NCBI GenBank assembly: GCA_001570385.1
Contig: BBYL01000010.1
Span: 124,001-188,000, forward strand
Source of the DNA: Microtetraspora glauca
GTDB taxonomy: Bacteria > Actinomycetota > Actinomycetes > Streptosporangiales > Streptosporangiaceae
Direction of reading: 5' to 3'
Length of the DNA stretch: 64,000 nt
The position numbers and the translations under genes were made by a program. Numbering within the stretch: position 1 is the stretch's first letter; the number at the start of each line of letters is the position of its first letter. Of the stretch, positions 56,040-64,000 are shown in pieces. The notes below the pieces were generated by a model. That model saw only the letters and a list, made by a program, of their open reading frames with translations, searched no databases and was not told where the DNA came from.

Positions 56040-57044
56040 ATGGCCGATCTTCCCACCCTCGCAGAGGTAGCCGCCGCAGCCGGCGTCTCCCCGGCGACCG
56101 CGTCCCGGGTCCTGACCGGCTCGGTCCGCGTGACGACGTCCACCCGCCGCCAGGTGCATGATGCCATGTCCCGCCTCGGCTACGTACGGCGTCGCGCGCC
56201 TCGTGGTTCCGGGGGCAGGCGTACCGACCAGATCATCGCAGCAGTCGTCTGCGAACAGACACCGCGACTCTTCAGCGAGCCCTTCTACGCACGACTGCTC
56301 GCGGGCTGCGAGGAGGTGCTCGCCGCGCATGGTGTACCGATGGTCGTGATGACCGCCACGCCCGCGACCTCGGCGATCGCCGCCCCGCCGCTCGTCGCGG
56401 GAGCCGTCGACGGAGTGCTCCTCGTGAGCGCGAGAGCACGCCATCCCCTCGCGGTCACCCTCGCGGCGTCCGGCATCCCCGTACGCTGCGCGGGCCGTCC
56501 CCCGGACGGCGTCGAGCTGCCGTACGTCGACATGGACAACAGGGATGGCGGCCGGCAGGCGGCGGAACACCTGCTGCTGAGCAACCGCCGGGCCATCGCC
56601 ACCATCGCCGGCCCGCCCACGCTGCCCGCGGCCAGAGATCGCCTGGAGGGATTCCGCCAGACGCTCCGCGACGCCGGCATCTTCGACATGCCGGTGGCGT
56701 ACGGCGACTTCAGCCACGCCTCCGGCGCGCACGCGATGCAGTGGCTGCTGCAACGGGCACCACATCTCGACGCCGTCTTCGCGGCGTCCGACGTGATGGC
56801 GGCCGGGGCGATGCAGACGCTGCGCCGTTCCGGCAGGAAGGTGCCCGACGACGTCGCCGTGGTCGGGTTCGACGACGCGCCGATCGCCCGGCACACGTCC
56901 CCGACCCTGACCACCGTCCGCCAGCCCGTCGAGGAACTCGCCTCGCTCGCCGCCAAACTGCTCCTCGTCTCGGTGGCCGAGGAAGGGGCATCCGAGGGCA
57001 ATCCGGTACTGCCCACGGAACTGGTGGTTCGTGAATCGTCCTGA
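56040..57044 (+). CDS. LacI-family transcriptional regulator
   Basis: A 334-residue repressor. The N-terminal helix-turn-helix is LAEVAAAAGVSPATASRVL, with hinge helix RQVHDAMSRLGYV, followed by a periplasmic-binding-protein-like sensor domain (VDGVLLVSARA, VDMDNRDGGRQAAEHLL, VAVVGFDDAPIARHTSPTLT). A Shine-Dalgarno GAGGAGA precedes ATG 56040. The ligand is probably a sugar. A perfect operator lies in its own promoter, and its 3' end overlaps a Ser/Thr kinase gene by 14 nt. The convergent CBM35/GH operon is another possible target, although the same operator was not seen within its visible part. Confidence 0.93.
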   Translation: MADLPTLAEVAAAAGVSPATASRVLTGSVRVTTSTRRQVHDAMSRLGYVRRRAPRGSGGRRTDQIIAAVVCEQTPRLFSEPFYARLLAGCEEVLAAHGVPMVVMTATPATSAIAAPPLVAGAVDGVLLVSARARHPLAVTLAASGIPVRCAGRPPDGVELPYVDMDNRDGGRQAAEHLLLSNRRAIATIAGPPTLPAARDRLEGFRQTLRDAGIFDMPVAYGDFSHASGAHAMQWLLQRAPHLDAVFAASDVMAAGAMQTLRRSGRKVPDDVAVVGFDDAPIARHTSPTLTTVRQPVEELASLAAKLLLVSVAEEGASEGNPVLPTELVVRESS

Positions 57045-58602
57045 GCTCCGTGAGGGCGACGTCCTGACCCGTCGTTATCAGTTACAGGAGCGGATAGCGA
57101 CGGGCGGGATGTCGGTCATCTGGCGCGCCTTCGACCAGTCCCTGCAGCGCACTGTCGCGATCAAGGTGCTGGACGGCACGCTCGACGGAGATCATCCCGG
57201 CCGCGAGCTGATCCGCCGCGAGGCCAGGGCGACCGCACGGTTGATCCACCCCGACGCCATCGAGGTCTACGACTACGGCGAGACCGTGACGAACGGCGGC
57301 AGGCTCGCCGCGTACGTGGTCATGCGCCTGCTGGAGGGGCGCTCACTGGCCGACCGGATCGTGGAGGGACCGCTGCCGTGGGCGGAGGCGGCCGCCATCG
57401 CCACCCGGCTCGCACGGGTACTCGCCGCGGCGCACGAGCGCGGCATCGTGCACCGCGACGTCACGCCGGAGAACGTGCTGCTCACCCCGGACGGTGCCAA
57501 GCTGCTCGACTTCGGCATCGCCGCGTTCACCGGCGAGGCCGACGACCACCTCGTGGCCGACTTCGGCACGCCGCCCTACGTCGCGCCCGAGCGGTTGCGC
57601 GGCATGACCGCCGATCCGGCGGTCGACGTGTACGCCCTGGGCGTGCTGCTGTTCGAAATGATCACCGGGGCTCCGCCGTACCCGGAGACGACCTGGGAGG
57701 GCATCGAGGCGGCCCGGCGCGAGAACCCGCCCCCGATCCCCGACGTGGCCGGCCTCCCCGCCGAGGTGGCCGAGCTCTGCCACCGCTGCCTCTCCCCCGA
57801 TCCCCAGGTACGGCCCAGCGCCCGCGAGATGGCCGACCTGCTGACGCCGTCGCAGGGTCCGCGTGGGCGGCAGTGGCGGGGTTGGGGGGCCGCGACCGGC
57901 GCGGTGGCCATCGGTGTCCTGGTGTGGTCGCAGTACGGCGGGACGCCCGGTGGCGTGACCGCCCGGCCGCCGTCGAGCGCGTCGATCCAGGCCGCGTCGC
58001 CGTCCGGCGCTCCCGGCACCGCGGCGCCCGCGGCGGAGGATCAGGTGGAGCGCCCGCACGCCACGCCGGTCCCGGATCCGTCGGAACAGCCTGTCGCCGA
58101 TCCGGTCGGTGACGCGTCGGACGATCCCGCGGGTGATTCGGCCGGCGAGCCCGTGGCCCACCCGTCGCGGGAACCCGGGACCGAGCCGAGCGGGAAACCC
58201 AGCCCCGGGGCCCGCGGGAAACCGAGGCCGACCCCGGAGGATCCTCGCCCGCAGCCCGCCCGTACGCGCCAGGCGGACACGACGTCAGGCGGCGACCCCA
58301 GCGTGTCCACACTGCCGCTCGCGACGCCGAAACCGGTGTCCCTGGACAGGGCGCTCTCCCGCTTCGACCTGATCCTGGTCGACGGCCTCTCCGGGAACGA
58401 GATCAGCGCGGACGCGGCGCTGGACCTCAAACAGGTGCTGCACAACTCCATCGACGGCCACAACCTCGAAGGCATAGCGAACGTCCGGACCAAGCTCCGC
58501 GACCGGCTGCGCGAGGGCAAGCTGACGATCGCGCTCATGCGAAAGCTCGGCACCGCCCTCGACGACGTCCACGTCGCCCTGACCCGATCCCTCGGCACGT
58601 GA
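57031..58602 (+). CDS. Membrane Ser/Thr protein kinase
   Basis: A 523-residue kinase beginning at GTG 57031 inside the lacI end. The catalytic domain (15-270) has RIATGGMSVIWRAF, AIKVL lysine, HRDVTPENVLL (Thr instead of the common Lys after Asp), LLDFGIAAF and TPPYVAPERL. One membrane segment follows (about 290-308, AATGAVAIGVLVWSQYGG), then a Pro/Asp/Ser-rich stalk of about 130 residues and a small C-terminal helical domain (SLDRALSRFDLILVDGLSGN onward), presumably extracytoplasmic. The overlap with lacI implies translational coupling, linking kinase dose to a sugar-responsive repressor. Confidence 0.9.
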   Translation: MNRPELREGDVLTRRYQLQERIATGGMSVIWRAFDQSLQRTVAIKVLDGTLDGDHPGRELIRREARATARLIHPDAIEVYDYGETVTNGGRLAAYVVMRLLEGRSLADRIVEGPLPWAEAAAIATRLARVLAAAHERGIVHRDVTPENVLLTPDGAKLLDFGIAAFTGEADDHLVADFGTPPYVAPERLRGMTADPAVDVYALGVLLFEMITGAPPYPETTWEGIEAARRENPPPIPDVAGLPAEVAELCHRCLSPDPQVRPSAREMADLLTPSQGPRGRQWRGWGAATGAVAIGVLVWSQYGGTPGGVTARPPSSASIQAASPSGAPGTAAPAAEDQVERPHATPVPDPSEQPVADPVGDASDDPAGDSAGEPVAHPSREPGTEPSGKPSPGARGKPRPTPEDPRPQPARTRQADTTSGGDPSVSTLPLATPKPVSLDRALSRFDLILVDGLSGNEISADAALDLKQVLHNSIDGHNLEGIANVRTKLRDRLREGKLTIALMRKLGTALDDVHVALTRSLGT

Positions 58603-58622
58603 CCACCGCCGCGAAGGCGCCA

Positions 58623-58655
58623 CGAGCCCGCCCCGCCGGAGGCGGGACGGGCTCG
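58623..58655. terminator. Bidirectional hairpin terminator
   Basis: CGAGCCCG/CGGGCTCG arms, extended by CCCGCC/GGCGGG around a GGA loop, between the convergent kinase and GH8 genes. Confidence 0.75.
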
Positions 58656-58678
58656 GCGCAGTGGAATCGCGGCGGGGG

Positions 58679-60307
58679 TCAGGGCAGCCAGTAGTTGCCG
58701 GTGACGACGATCATCACCTGGAGCTGGATGCTGGTCGAGTAGTAGTCGTTCGACGTGAACGAGGTGTTGAGCATCTTCGTCCACAGGGCGTCGAGCCATG
58801 CCTGGCTGCCCGAGTCGGTCATCGCGGCCACCGCGAACGGGGCGAAGAAGGCGGGTTCGCTGCCGCTGCTGATCTGCGAACCGCTGAGCGAGTACCCGAC
58901 CGCGACGTTGTTCGCGTTGCCGCCGGTCTTGCTCTTGATCCACGTGTTGATCTTCCGCGCCGAGGCGAGGGAGGCATTGTCGCCGCTGGTCACGGCGTCG
59001 GTGCCGATACGCCACGGGTCACGGCAGGCGTTCCACCAGTACTTGCCGTCGTTCGCGTCCTCCAGCACCTCGCCGGGCGCCGGCTTGGGGGTGGTGTTGG
59101 TGTTGACCACGAAGTCCGCGAGCAGTCCGGTGCTCGACGCGTAGTTAGCCTGCTGTGAAGTGATCAGATTCTGGTGGGCCGTCCTGATCGTGTCCCACGC
59201 GGTGTCGCCGGTGGCCTTCTTGAACGCGCGGAAGTGGTCGATCAGCCAGTCGGACGAGCGCGAGGTGTAGTACAGCGAGTCGCCGGAGCTGCTCCAGTCG
59301 CCCAGCAGCATCAGCTTGGTCGTCGGGTTCACCTCGCTCTGCTTGATCGCGTTGATGTGCTTGACCGCCAGGTCCTTGTAGTTGTACGTCCCGGTGCTGC
59401 CCCACTGCTTGTCGGCCAGCAGCAGGCCGAGGGCGACGTCCAGGTCCCCGTCCGTGGCCGAGTCGGAGCCGTTGACACTCTTGCAGGAGGTGTCCTGCTC
59501 GGCGGCGAGGAGGTTGGCGTTGTTCACCGACGGGTGGGCCAGCATGTACTTGACCATCCCGTCGAAGATGGTCTTCGCGTTCGGGTCGGCCCCGGCCATG
59601 GTGGCGACGATGACCATGCCGTAGCCCTGCGCCTCGGCGACGTACGGGTGGTCGGCGTCCGGCGAGATCACCTCGTACCAGCCGTTGCCGCAGTTCTGCC
59701 TGACGAAGGCGGCCTTCCACTTGGTGTAGTAGTCGATCACCTTCTGGTCGAGCGTCGCCTGCGTCCCCGTGGGCCGCAGCATCCCGGCGGCGTACGCGAA
59801 CTGGTGGCTGCCGAACGGCACGGCGGGGCCGCCGCCGCTGCCGCCGTCCTGGCTGACGACGGTGAGCTTGTCCACGTTCGGCCCGCCGCCGGTGCTGGTG
59901 GCGGTGGCCCTGATCGTGTTGGAGCCGGCGTTGAGGGCGACCGTGACCGAGGTGTCGGCCCAGGTGGCCCAGTCGCCGGTGCCGTTGAACGCCTTGCCGG
60001 TCGACACCGTGGTCCCGTTGACCGCGATGTCCATCGGCCGGTTGGCGGTCGTGCCGTTGGCGTACCGGAACGTCAGCGTCGCCGATCCCGCCGCCGCGGC
60101 GGAGACCGACCACTGCACGTAGCCGCCGGTCACGTTGACGTAGTCCACGAACCCCGACCCGGTGTAGCCGGTGTGGTTGGTCGCCACCGACGCCTGCGAC
60201 AGCGTCGCGTCCTCGGCCTGGTAGACGGTGGTGGCCGCCGCCGCCGGATGGACCGCGGCCAGGGGCAGCAGCAGTCCGGCGGCGATGATCAGTGATCTCA
60301 TGCGCAT
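58679..60307 (-). CDS. Secreted glycoside hydrolase family 8 with CBM35
   Basis: A 542-residue secreted enzyme. Signal peptide 1-25 (ends AAAA), a CBM35-type beta-sandwich (about 26-150: YQAEDATLSQASVATNHTGY, GFVDYVN, GPNVDKLTVV), a Gly-rich linker, then the GH8 (alpha/alpha)6 domain with YVAEAQGYGMVIVATMAG carrying the catalytic Glu and SATDGDLDVALGLLLADKQW carrying the second acidic residue. GH8 includes chitosanases, endoglucanases and lichenases; the neighbouring GH18 gene makes chitosan or chitin a reasonable guess. It starts 6 nt after GH18 (GGTGAG upstream of ATG 60307). Confidence 0.88.
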   Translation of the reverse strand: MRMRSLIIAAGLLLPLAAVHPAAAATTVYQAEDATLSQASVATNHTGYTGSGFVDYVNVTGGYVQWSVSAAAAGSATLTFRYANGTTANRPMDIAVNGTTVSTGKAFNGTGDWATWADTSVTVALNAGSNTIRATATSTGGGPNVDKLTVVSQDGGSGGGPAVPFGSHQFAYAAGMLRPTGTQATLDQKVIDYYTKWKAAFVRQNCGNGWYEVISPDADHPYVAEAQGYGMVIVATMAGADPNAKTIFDGMVKYMLAHPSVNNANLLAAEQDTSCKSVNGSDSATDGDLDVALGLLLADKQWGSTGTYNYKDLAVKHINAIKQSEVNPTTKLMLLGDWSSSGDSLYYTSRSSDWLIDHFRAFKKATGDTAWDTIRTAHQNLITSQQANYASSTGLLADFVVNTNTTPKPAPGEVLEDANDGKYWWNACRDPWRIGTDAVTSGDNASLASARKINTWIKSKTGGNANNVAVGYSLSGSQISSGSEPAFFAPFAVAAMTDSGSQAWLDALWTKMLNTSFTSNDYYSTSIQLQVMIVVTGNYWLP

Positions 60308-60313
60308 GTCATC

Positions 60314-61672
60314 TCACCCTGTGTACTGGACGAAAATCTTGGTGTAGGCGTATGCGGACTGGGAGACGCCGCTGCAGGAGTCGGCGTCGGAGCCGGACCC
60401 GCAGGCCCGGTCCCGGTTGATCGACCAGAACGTCAGCCGGCCGATGTGGTGCTGCTGCGCGTACGACAACATGGTCTGGAAGTCGGCCGTCGTGACCGTC
60501 TCGTCCGCCTCGTCGGTCTTGCCGTTCATCGAGGAGAGCCCGATGCGGGTGTAGGCGACCGCGTCGCTGTAGCCGTACGCGCTCTTGACCTTGGCCTTCA
60601 GGCCCTCCATGGCGCTGACCGTCGCGGCGCCCATCGTGCCGGTGTGGCCGCCGAAGTCGAACGGCATGATCGTCCAGACGTCGTTGTCCAGCCCGGCCGC
60701 CGCGCCGCGGTTGATGAGGTCGGCTCCGGTCGAGTCGGGCCCGCTCGGCGTGGTGCCCATCGTGATGATCGTCTTTATTCCGGGGTTGTTCGTCTTGACG
60801 ATCTTGAGGGCGTCCACGACGCGCTGCCGCACGCTCGCGGTGGAGAACTCGGTGTCCTCGATGTCGATGTCGATGACCTTCAGGTTGTACGCGTTGATCA
60901 CCTTCTGGTACGCGCCCGCGAGTGCGGAGGCGCTGGAGCACTTCTCCCCGAGCTTGTTGCCGCTCCAGCCGCCGAACGAGATGACGACGTCGCCGCCGGC
61001 GGCGCGGATGGAGTTGATCGCCGCCTGGTCGGACCCTCCGGTGAGGGCGCGGTCACCGTCCCACTTGGGGTTGCAGGTGCCGTCGGAGAGCATGAAGGCG
61101 AGGGTGAACCACTTGACGCCGGTCGCGGTCATGACGCTGGTGGGCGACTGCGGGTTGCCCCACCCGAGGTACTCGTACGGAGCGACCGCCATGGAGGGGC
61201 CGCCCGGGTCCGGCGTGACGACGGTGAGCTTGTCGACGTTCGGGCCGCCGGTCGTCGTCGTGGCGGTGGCGCGGATCGTGTTGGCGCCGGCGGTGAGGGT
61301 GACCGGGACGGAGGCGTCGGCCCAGGTGTCCCAGTTCGCCGTGGCCGGGTAGGACGTCGACCCCACCGAGGTCCCGTTGACCGTGATGGTCATCGGGCGG
61401 TCGGCGGTCGTGCCATTGGCGTACCTGAAGGTCAGCGTCGCCGGCCCGGCGGAGGCCGCGTCGACCGTCCACTGGATGTAGCCGCCGGTGGTGTTGACGT
61501 AGTCGACGAACCCGGTGCCGGTGTACCCGGTGTGGTTGGTCGCCACCGACGCCTGCGACAGCGTCGCGTTCTCCGCCTGGTACACGGCCGACGCCGCCTG
61601 CGCGGGCGACGCCATGGAGCCGAGTGCCCCGGCCAGGGCGACGCCGAGGACGCATGCGAATAACTTGCGCAC
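60314..61672 (-). CDS. Secreted GH18-like chitinase with CBM35
   Basis: A 452-residue secreted protein with GTG start 61672 behind GGAGTG. Signal peptide 1-27 and a CBM35 domain (27-150), almost the same as in the flanking genes, precede a GH18 barrel from about residue 160 (VAPYEYLGWGNP). The active-site strand reads VIDIDIEDTEF, matching DxDxE of the family except that the preceding Gly and the Trp of DGIDIDWE are replaced. VVISFGGWSG is the usual SxGG strand. It resembles ChiD-type single-domain chitinases. It lies between the sugar dehydrogenase and GH8 in one operon. Confidence 0.8.
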   Translation of the reverse strand: MRKLFACVLGVALAGALGSMASPAQAASAVYQAENATLSQASVATNHTGYTGTGFVDYVNTTGGYIQWTVDAASAGPATLTFRYANGTTADRPMTITVNGTSVGSTSYPATANWDTWADASVPVTLTAGANTIRATATTTTGGPNVDKLTVVTPDPGGPSMAVAPYEYLGWGNPQSPTSVMTATGVKWFTLAFMLSDGTCNPKWDGDRALTGGSDQAAINSIRAAGGDVVISFGGWSGNKLGEKCSSASALAGAYQKVINAYNLKVIDIDIEDTEFSTASVRQRVVDALKIVKTNNPGIKTIITMGTTPSGPDSTGADLINRGAAAGLDNDVWTIMPFDFGGHTGTMGAATVSAMEGLKAKVKSAYGYSDAVAYTRIGLSSMNGKTDEADETVTTADFQTMLSYAQQHHIGRLTFWSINRDRACGSGSDADSCSGVSQSAYAYTKIFVQYTG

Positions 61673-61700
61673 GTGACACTCCTGCTGGTTGGGGGGTGAC

Positions 61701-61740
61701 CCGGGCCCCGTACGCGTTCCGTACGGGACCGGGGCCGGGT
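61701..61740 (-). terminator. G/C-rich hairpin between sugar dehydrogenase and GH18 genes
   Basis: CCCGTACG (61707-61714) pairs with CGTACGGG (61720-61727), flanked by further CCGGGCC/GGCCGGG pairing. In a 69-nt gap within the operon it may attenuate or stabilise the downstream message. Confidence 0.5.
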
Positions 61741-61741
61741 G

Positions 61742-64000
61742 TCAGCTGATGGTGATCCGGAAGATCTTGTCCGCGCCGTTGGCGGCGCCGCCGTTGTTGT
61801 CGGCGTTGGTGGTGGTCAGCCAGAGCTGGTCGGCTCCGGGAACCTTGACCACGGTGCGCAGCCGGCCGTACGCGCCGACGTAGTAGGCGGTCGGGGTGCC
61901 GACGTTCTCCGTGTCACCGGTGATCGGGATCCGCCAGAGCCGCTCTCCGCGCAGCGCGGCCATGTAGATGACGTTGCGGACGATCGCGATGCCGCTCGGC
62001 GACGCCGTGCTCACCGACCAGGTCTTCTTCGGGTTGGTCGTGCCGGAGACGCTGCACGTGCCCTCGCAGGTCGGCCAGCCGTAGTTGCCGCCCGGCTTGA
62101 TCAGGTTGAGCTCGTCGACCGAGCTGTTGCCGAACTCGGCCTCCCACAGCCTGCCGTTGCGGTCGAAGGCCAGGCCCTGCGGGTTGCGGTGGCCGTAGCT
62201 GTAGACGAGCGTCCCGAAGGGGTTTCCCGGAGCGGGGGTGCCGTCGGTTTTCATCCGCAGGATCTTGCCGTTGAGCGAGGTCGTGTCCTGGGCGAGGCTC
62301 GACGTCTGCGCGTCGCCGGTGCTCGCGTAGAGGTAGCCGTCGGGGCCGAAGGCCAGCCGGCCGCCGTTGTGGTACTTGTTCTTCTTGATCCCCTGGACCA
62401 GGATCGTGTAGCCGCTCAGCGAGGTGCCGTTGTAGGTCATCCGGACGATCCGGTTGCCCTCGGACGCGGTGTGGAAGAAGTACACATAGTGGTTGGACGC
62501 CCAGTTCGGGTCGACCGCCACACCGAGCAGGCCGCCCTCGCCGCCGGTCGTCTGCACGTTCGGCACGGTGCCGACCTGGGTCCTCGCCCCGGCCAGGGTG
62601 ACCTTGAAGACCTTGAACTGGCCGGAGGTCACCTTGTCGTCCCGCTCGGTGGCGAGCGCCGTCTGCCCGTCGGGCATCCAGTGGAGGCCCCACGGGATCG
62701 TCCAGCCGGAGGAGACGGTGGTGACGGCGGACGGCACGCCGCCGTCCGCGGCGCCGCAGGCCAGGGTCGTGAAGCTCACCGCGTTACTCGCGGTGGAGGC
62801 GTTGCCCGCCGCGTCCAGGGCGACCACGGTGAGCGAGTACGGCGTGTCGCAGGCCAGGCCGGTGACGGTGGTGGAGGTGGCCGGCGGGTTGCCGGTGACG
62901 GTCTTGTACACCGAGGTCCCGCTGCGCACCTCGTACGAGGTGACTCCGACATCGTCCGTGGACGCGGTCCAGGCGAGGTCGGCGCTGGTGGCGGTGACGT
63001 TCGACCGGGTCAGCCCGGCGGGCGCGGTGGGCGGCTGCGTGTCGGTGCTCGCCAGGGTGGTGCAGGCCACCGTCTGGCTGCCGATCGACACGTTGCCGGC
63101 CGCGTCCCTGCCGAACACGGACAGGCGGTACTGCGTGTTCGGGGTGAGGCCGGTCAGGCTCGTCGAGGTCTGGCTGCCCGGCGCCTCGGCCAGCTTGTTG
63201 CCGTCGTTGTAGATGTCGTACGCGACGACGCCGACGTTGTCGGTGGAGGCGCCCCAGCTCAGGGTCAGTCCGGTGGTGCCGATGCCGCCGCAGGTCGGGG
63301 TGCCGGGCGTGGTGGGCGGCTGGGTGTCGCCGCCGGACGTGGCCGCGACGGTGAGCTTGTCCACGTTCGGTCCGCCGCCCGCCGTGGTGGCCGTGGCGCG
63401 GATCGTGTTCGCGCCCGCGTTCAGGTTCGCGGTGACGGTGTCGTCGGCCCAGGTGTCCCAGTTCGCCGTGGCGGGATACGACCTCGCCCCCGCGGAGGTC
63501 CCGTTGACCGTGATGTCCATCGGCCGGTCGGTGGTCGTGCCGTTGGCGTACCGGAACGTCAGCGTCGCCGGCCCGGCGGAGGCCACCTCGACCGTCCACT
63601 GGATGTAGCCGCCGACGGCGTTCACGTAGTCGACGAACCCGGTGCCGGTGTACCCGGTGTGGTTCGTCGCCACCGACGCCTGCGACAGCGTCGCGTCCTC
63701 GGCCTGGTGGACCGATGAAGGAACGGCGACCGTCACGTCCAGATAGTCCAGGTTGGGGTTGCCACCCGCCGATGTCGCGGTCACCCGCAGCGTGTTGGCG
63801 CCGGCGTTCACGTTGGCCGTCACGGTGGAGTTCGCCCAGGTGTCCCAGTCGGTGGTCGCGCCGAACGACCGGTTGGCCGACACCGCGGCGCCGTTCACCG
63901 CGACGTCGGCCGTGCGGGCGGCGCCCGTCCCGTTGGAGTACCGCAGCACCAGCGTCGCGGTACCCGCCGCGGACGCGTTGAAGGTGAACTGGGTGTAGCT
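61742..64000 (-). CDS. Secreted multidomain PQQ-type sugar dehydrogenase with CBM35 and fibronectin III modules (partial)
   Basis: The frame runs off the right edge, so the N-terminus is missing. Going downstream from 64000: the end of one CBM35 (YTQFTFNASAAG, TLVLRYSNGT), a full CBM35 (VHQAEDATLSQASVATNHTG, about 63710-63340), two fibronectin III domains (about 63310-63060 and 63050-62770), and a glucose/sorbosone dehydrogenase-like propeller with GHRNPQGLAFDRNGRLWEAE, SVDELNLIKPGGNYGWPTCE and LLGVAVDPNW, the family's hallmarks. The protein presumably oxidises carbohydrate outside the cell. It is the first visible gene of the operon with GH18 and GH8. Confidence 0.88.
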   Translation of the reverse strand, partial: SYTQFTFNASAAGTATLVLRYSNGTGAARTADVAVNGAAVSANRSFGATTDWDTWANSTVTANVNAGANTLRVTATSAGGNPNLDYLDVTVAVPSSVHQAEDATLSQASVATNHTGYTGTGFVDYVNAVGGYIQWTVEVASAGPATLTFRYANGTTTDRPMDITVNGTSAGARSYPATANWDTWADDTVTANLNAGANTIRATATTAGGGPNVDKLTVAATSGGDTQPPTTPGTPTCGGIGTTGLTLSWGASTDNVGVVAYDIYNDGNKLAEAPGSQTSTSLTGLTPNTQYRLSVFGRDAAGNVSIGSQTVACTTLASTDTQPPTAPAGLTRSNVTATSADLAWTASTDDVGVTSYEVRSGTSVYKTVTGNPPATSTTVTGLACDTPYSLTVVALDAAGNASTASNAVSFTTLACGAADGGVPSAVTTVSSGWTIPWGLHWMPDGQTALATERDDKVTSGQFKVFKVTLAGARTQVGTVPNVQTTGGEGGLLGVAVDPNWASNHYVYFFHTASEGNRIVRMTYNGTSLSGYTILVQGIKKNKYHNGGRLAFGPDGYLYASTGDAQTSSLAQDTTSLNGKILRMKTDGTPAPGNPFGTLVYSYGHRNPQGLAFDRNGRLWEAEFGNSSVDELNLIKPGGNYGWPTCEGTCSVSGTTNPKKTWSVSTASPSGIAIVRNVIYMAALRGERLWRIPITGDTENVGTPTAYYVGAYGRLRTVVKVPGADQLWLTTTNADNNGGAANGADKIFRITIS

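Overview
The window is about 70% G+C DNA with near-saturated G/C at third codon positions, GTG/TTG starts, a SARP/AfsR-type regulator, Ser/Thr kinases, several trehalose/glycogen enzymes and a catalytically empty ArgS-like gene next to lysA. This points to a filamentous actinomycete. I infer the order Streptosporangiales, but cannot prove it from the sequence alone. I saw no rRNA, tRNA, transposase, integrase or CRISPR array.

Layout. 1-8.6 kb (mostly minus strand): end of an unknown coiled-coil protein, a secreted polysaccharide deacetylase, a GT39-like membrane glycosyltransferase, homoserine dehydrogenase (hom), diaminopimelate decarboxylase (lysA), an ArgS-related anticodon-binding protein (nrtL) and a large coiled-coil/GT2 glycosyltransferase. 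9-13 kb (plus): an asparagine-synthetase-like PP-loop protein and trehalose synthase (treS) with a repeat-expanded N-terminus. 13-16.6 kb (minus): a padR-ABC ATPase-FtsX permease operon. 16.6-21.6 kb (plus): a sugar ABC operon with two binding lipoproteins and two permeases, one carrying an extracellular beta-domain insertion. 21.8-25 kb: uracil-DNA glycosylase and three proteins of unknown function.

25.2-29.3 kb (minus) is the most interesting segment. It encodes an MFS exporter, a 56-residue peptide ending in asparagine, an MccB-like ThiF/E1 enzyme and a membrane M50 metalloprotease with a PqqD-like N-terminus. I read this as a candidate microcin C-like (peptidyl-nucleotide) RiPP locus with an added protease. 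A second, weaker 30-codon Asn-terminated ORF overlaps the E1 gene start.

29.4-37.6 kb: a lysoplasmalogenase-like protein, a small secreted four-cysteine protein, a kinase fused to a beta-propeller, and a MoxR ATPase with a VWA/metallopeptidase-like partner. 37.7-43.9 kb (minus): glgX-treY-treZ, which debranches glycogen and converts maltodextrins to trehalose, complementing treS about 25 kb away. 44-52.2 kb: an MFS/alkyl-sulfatase-like metallo-hydrolase operon divergent from a PucR-type regulator, then an AfsR-like regulator with a metallo-beta-lactamase-fold hydrolase behind it. 52.5-55.7 kb: a PNPOx-like protein, a 44-bp tandem repeat, a small membrane protein, an internally deleted alcohol dehydrogenase pseudogene, cspA with a terminator-like hairpin in its leader, and a DUF305 lipoprotein. 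56-64 kb: a LacI regulator with a perfect operator, overlapped by a kinase gene, convergent with a secreted CBM35 operon (sugar dehydrogenase, GH18, GH8) that runs off the right edge.
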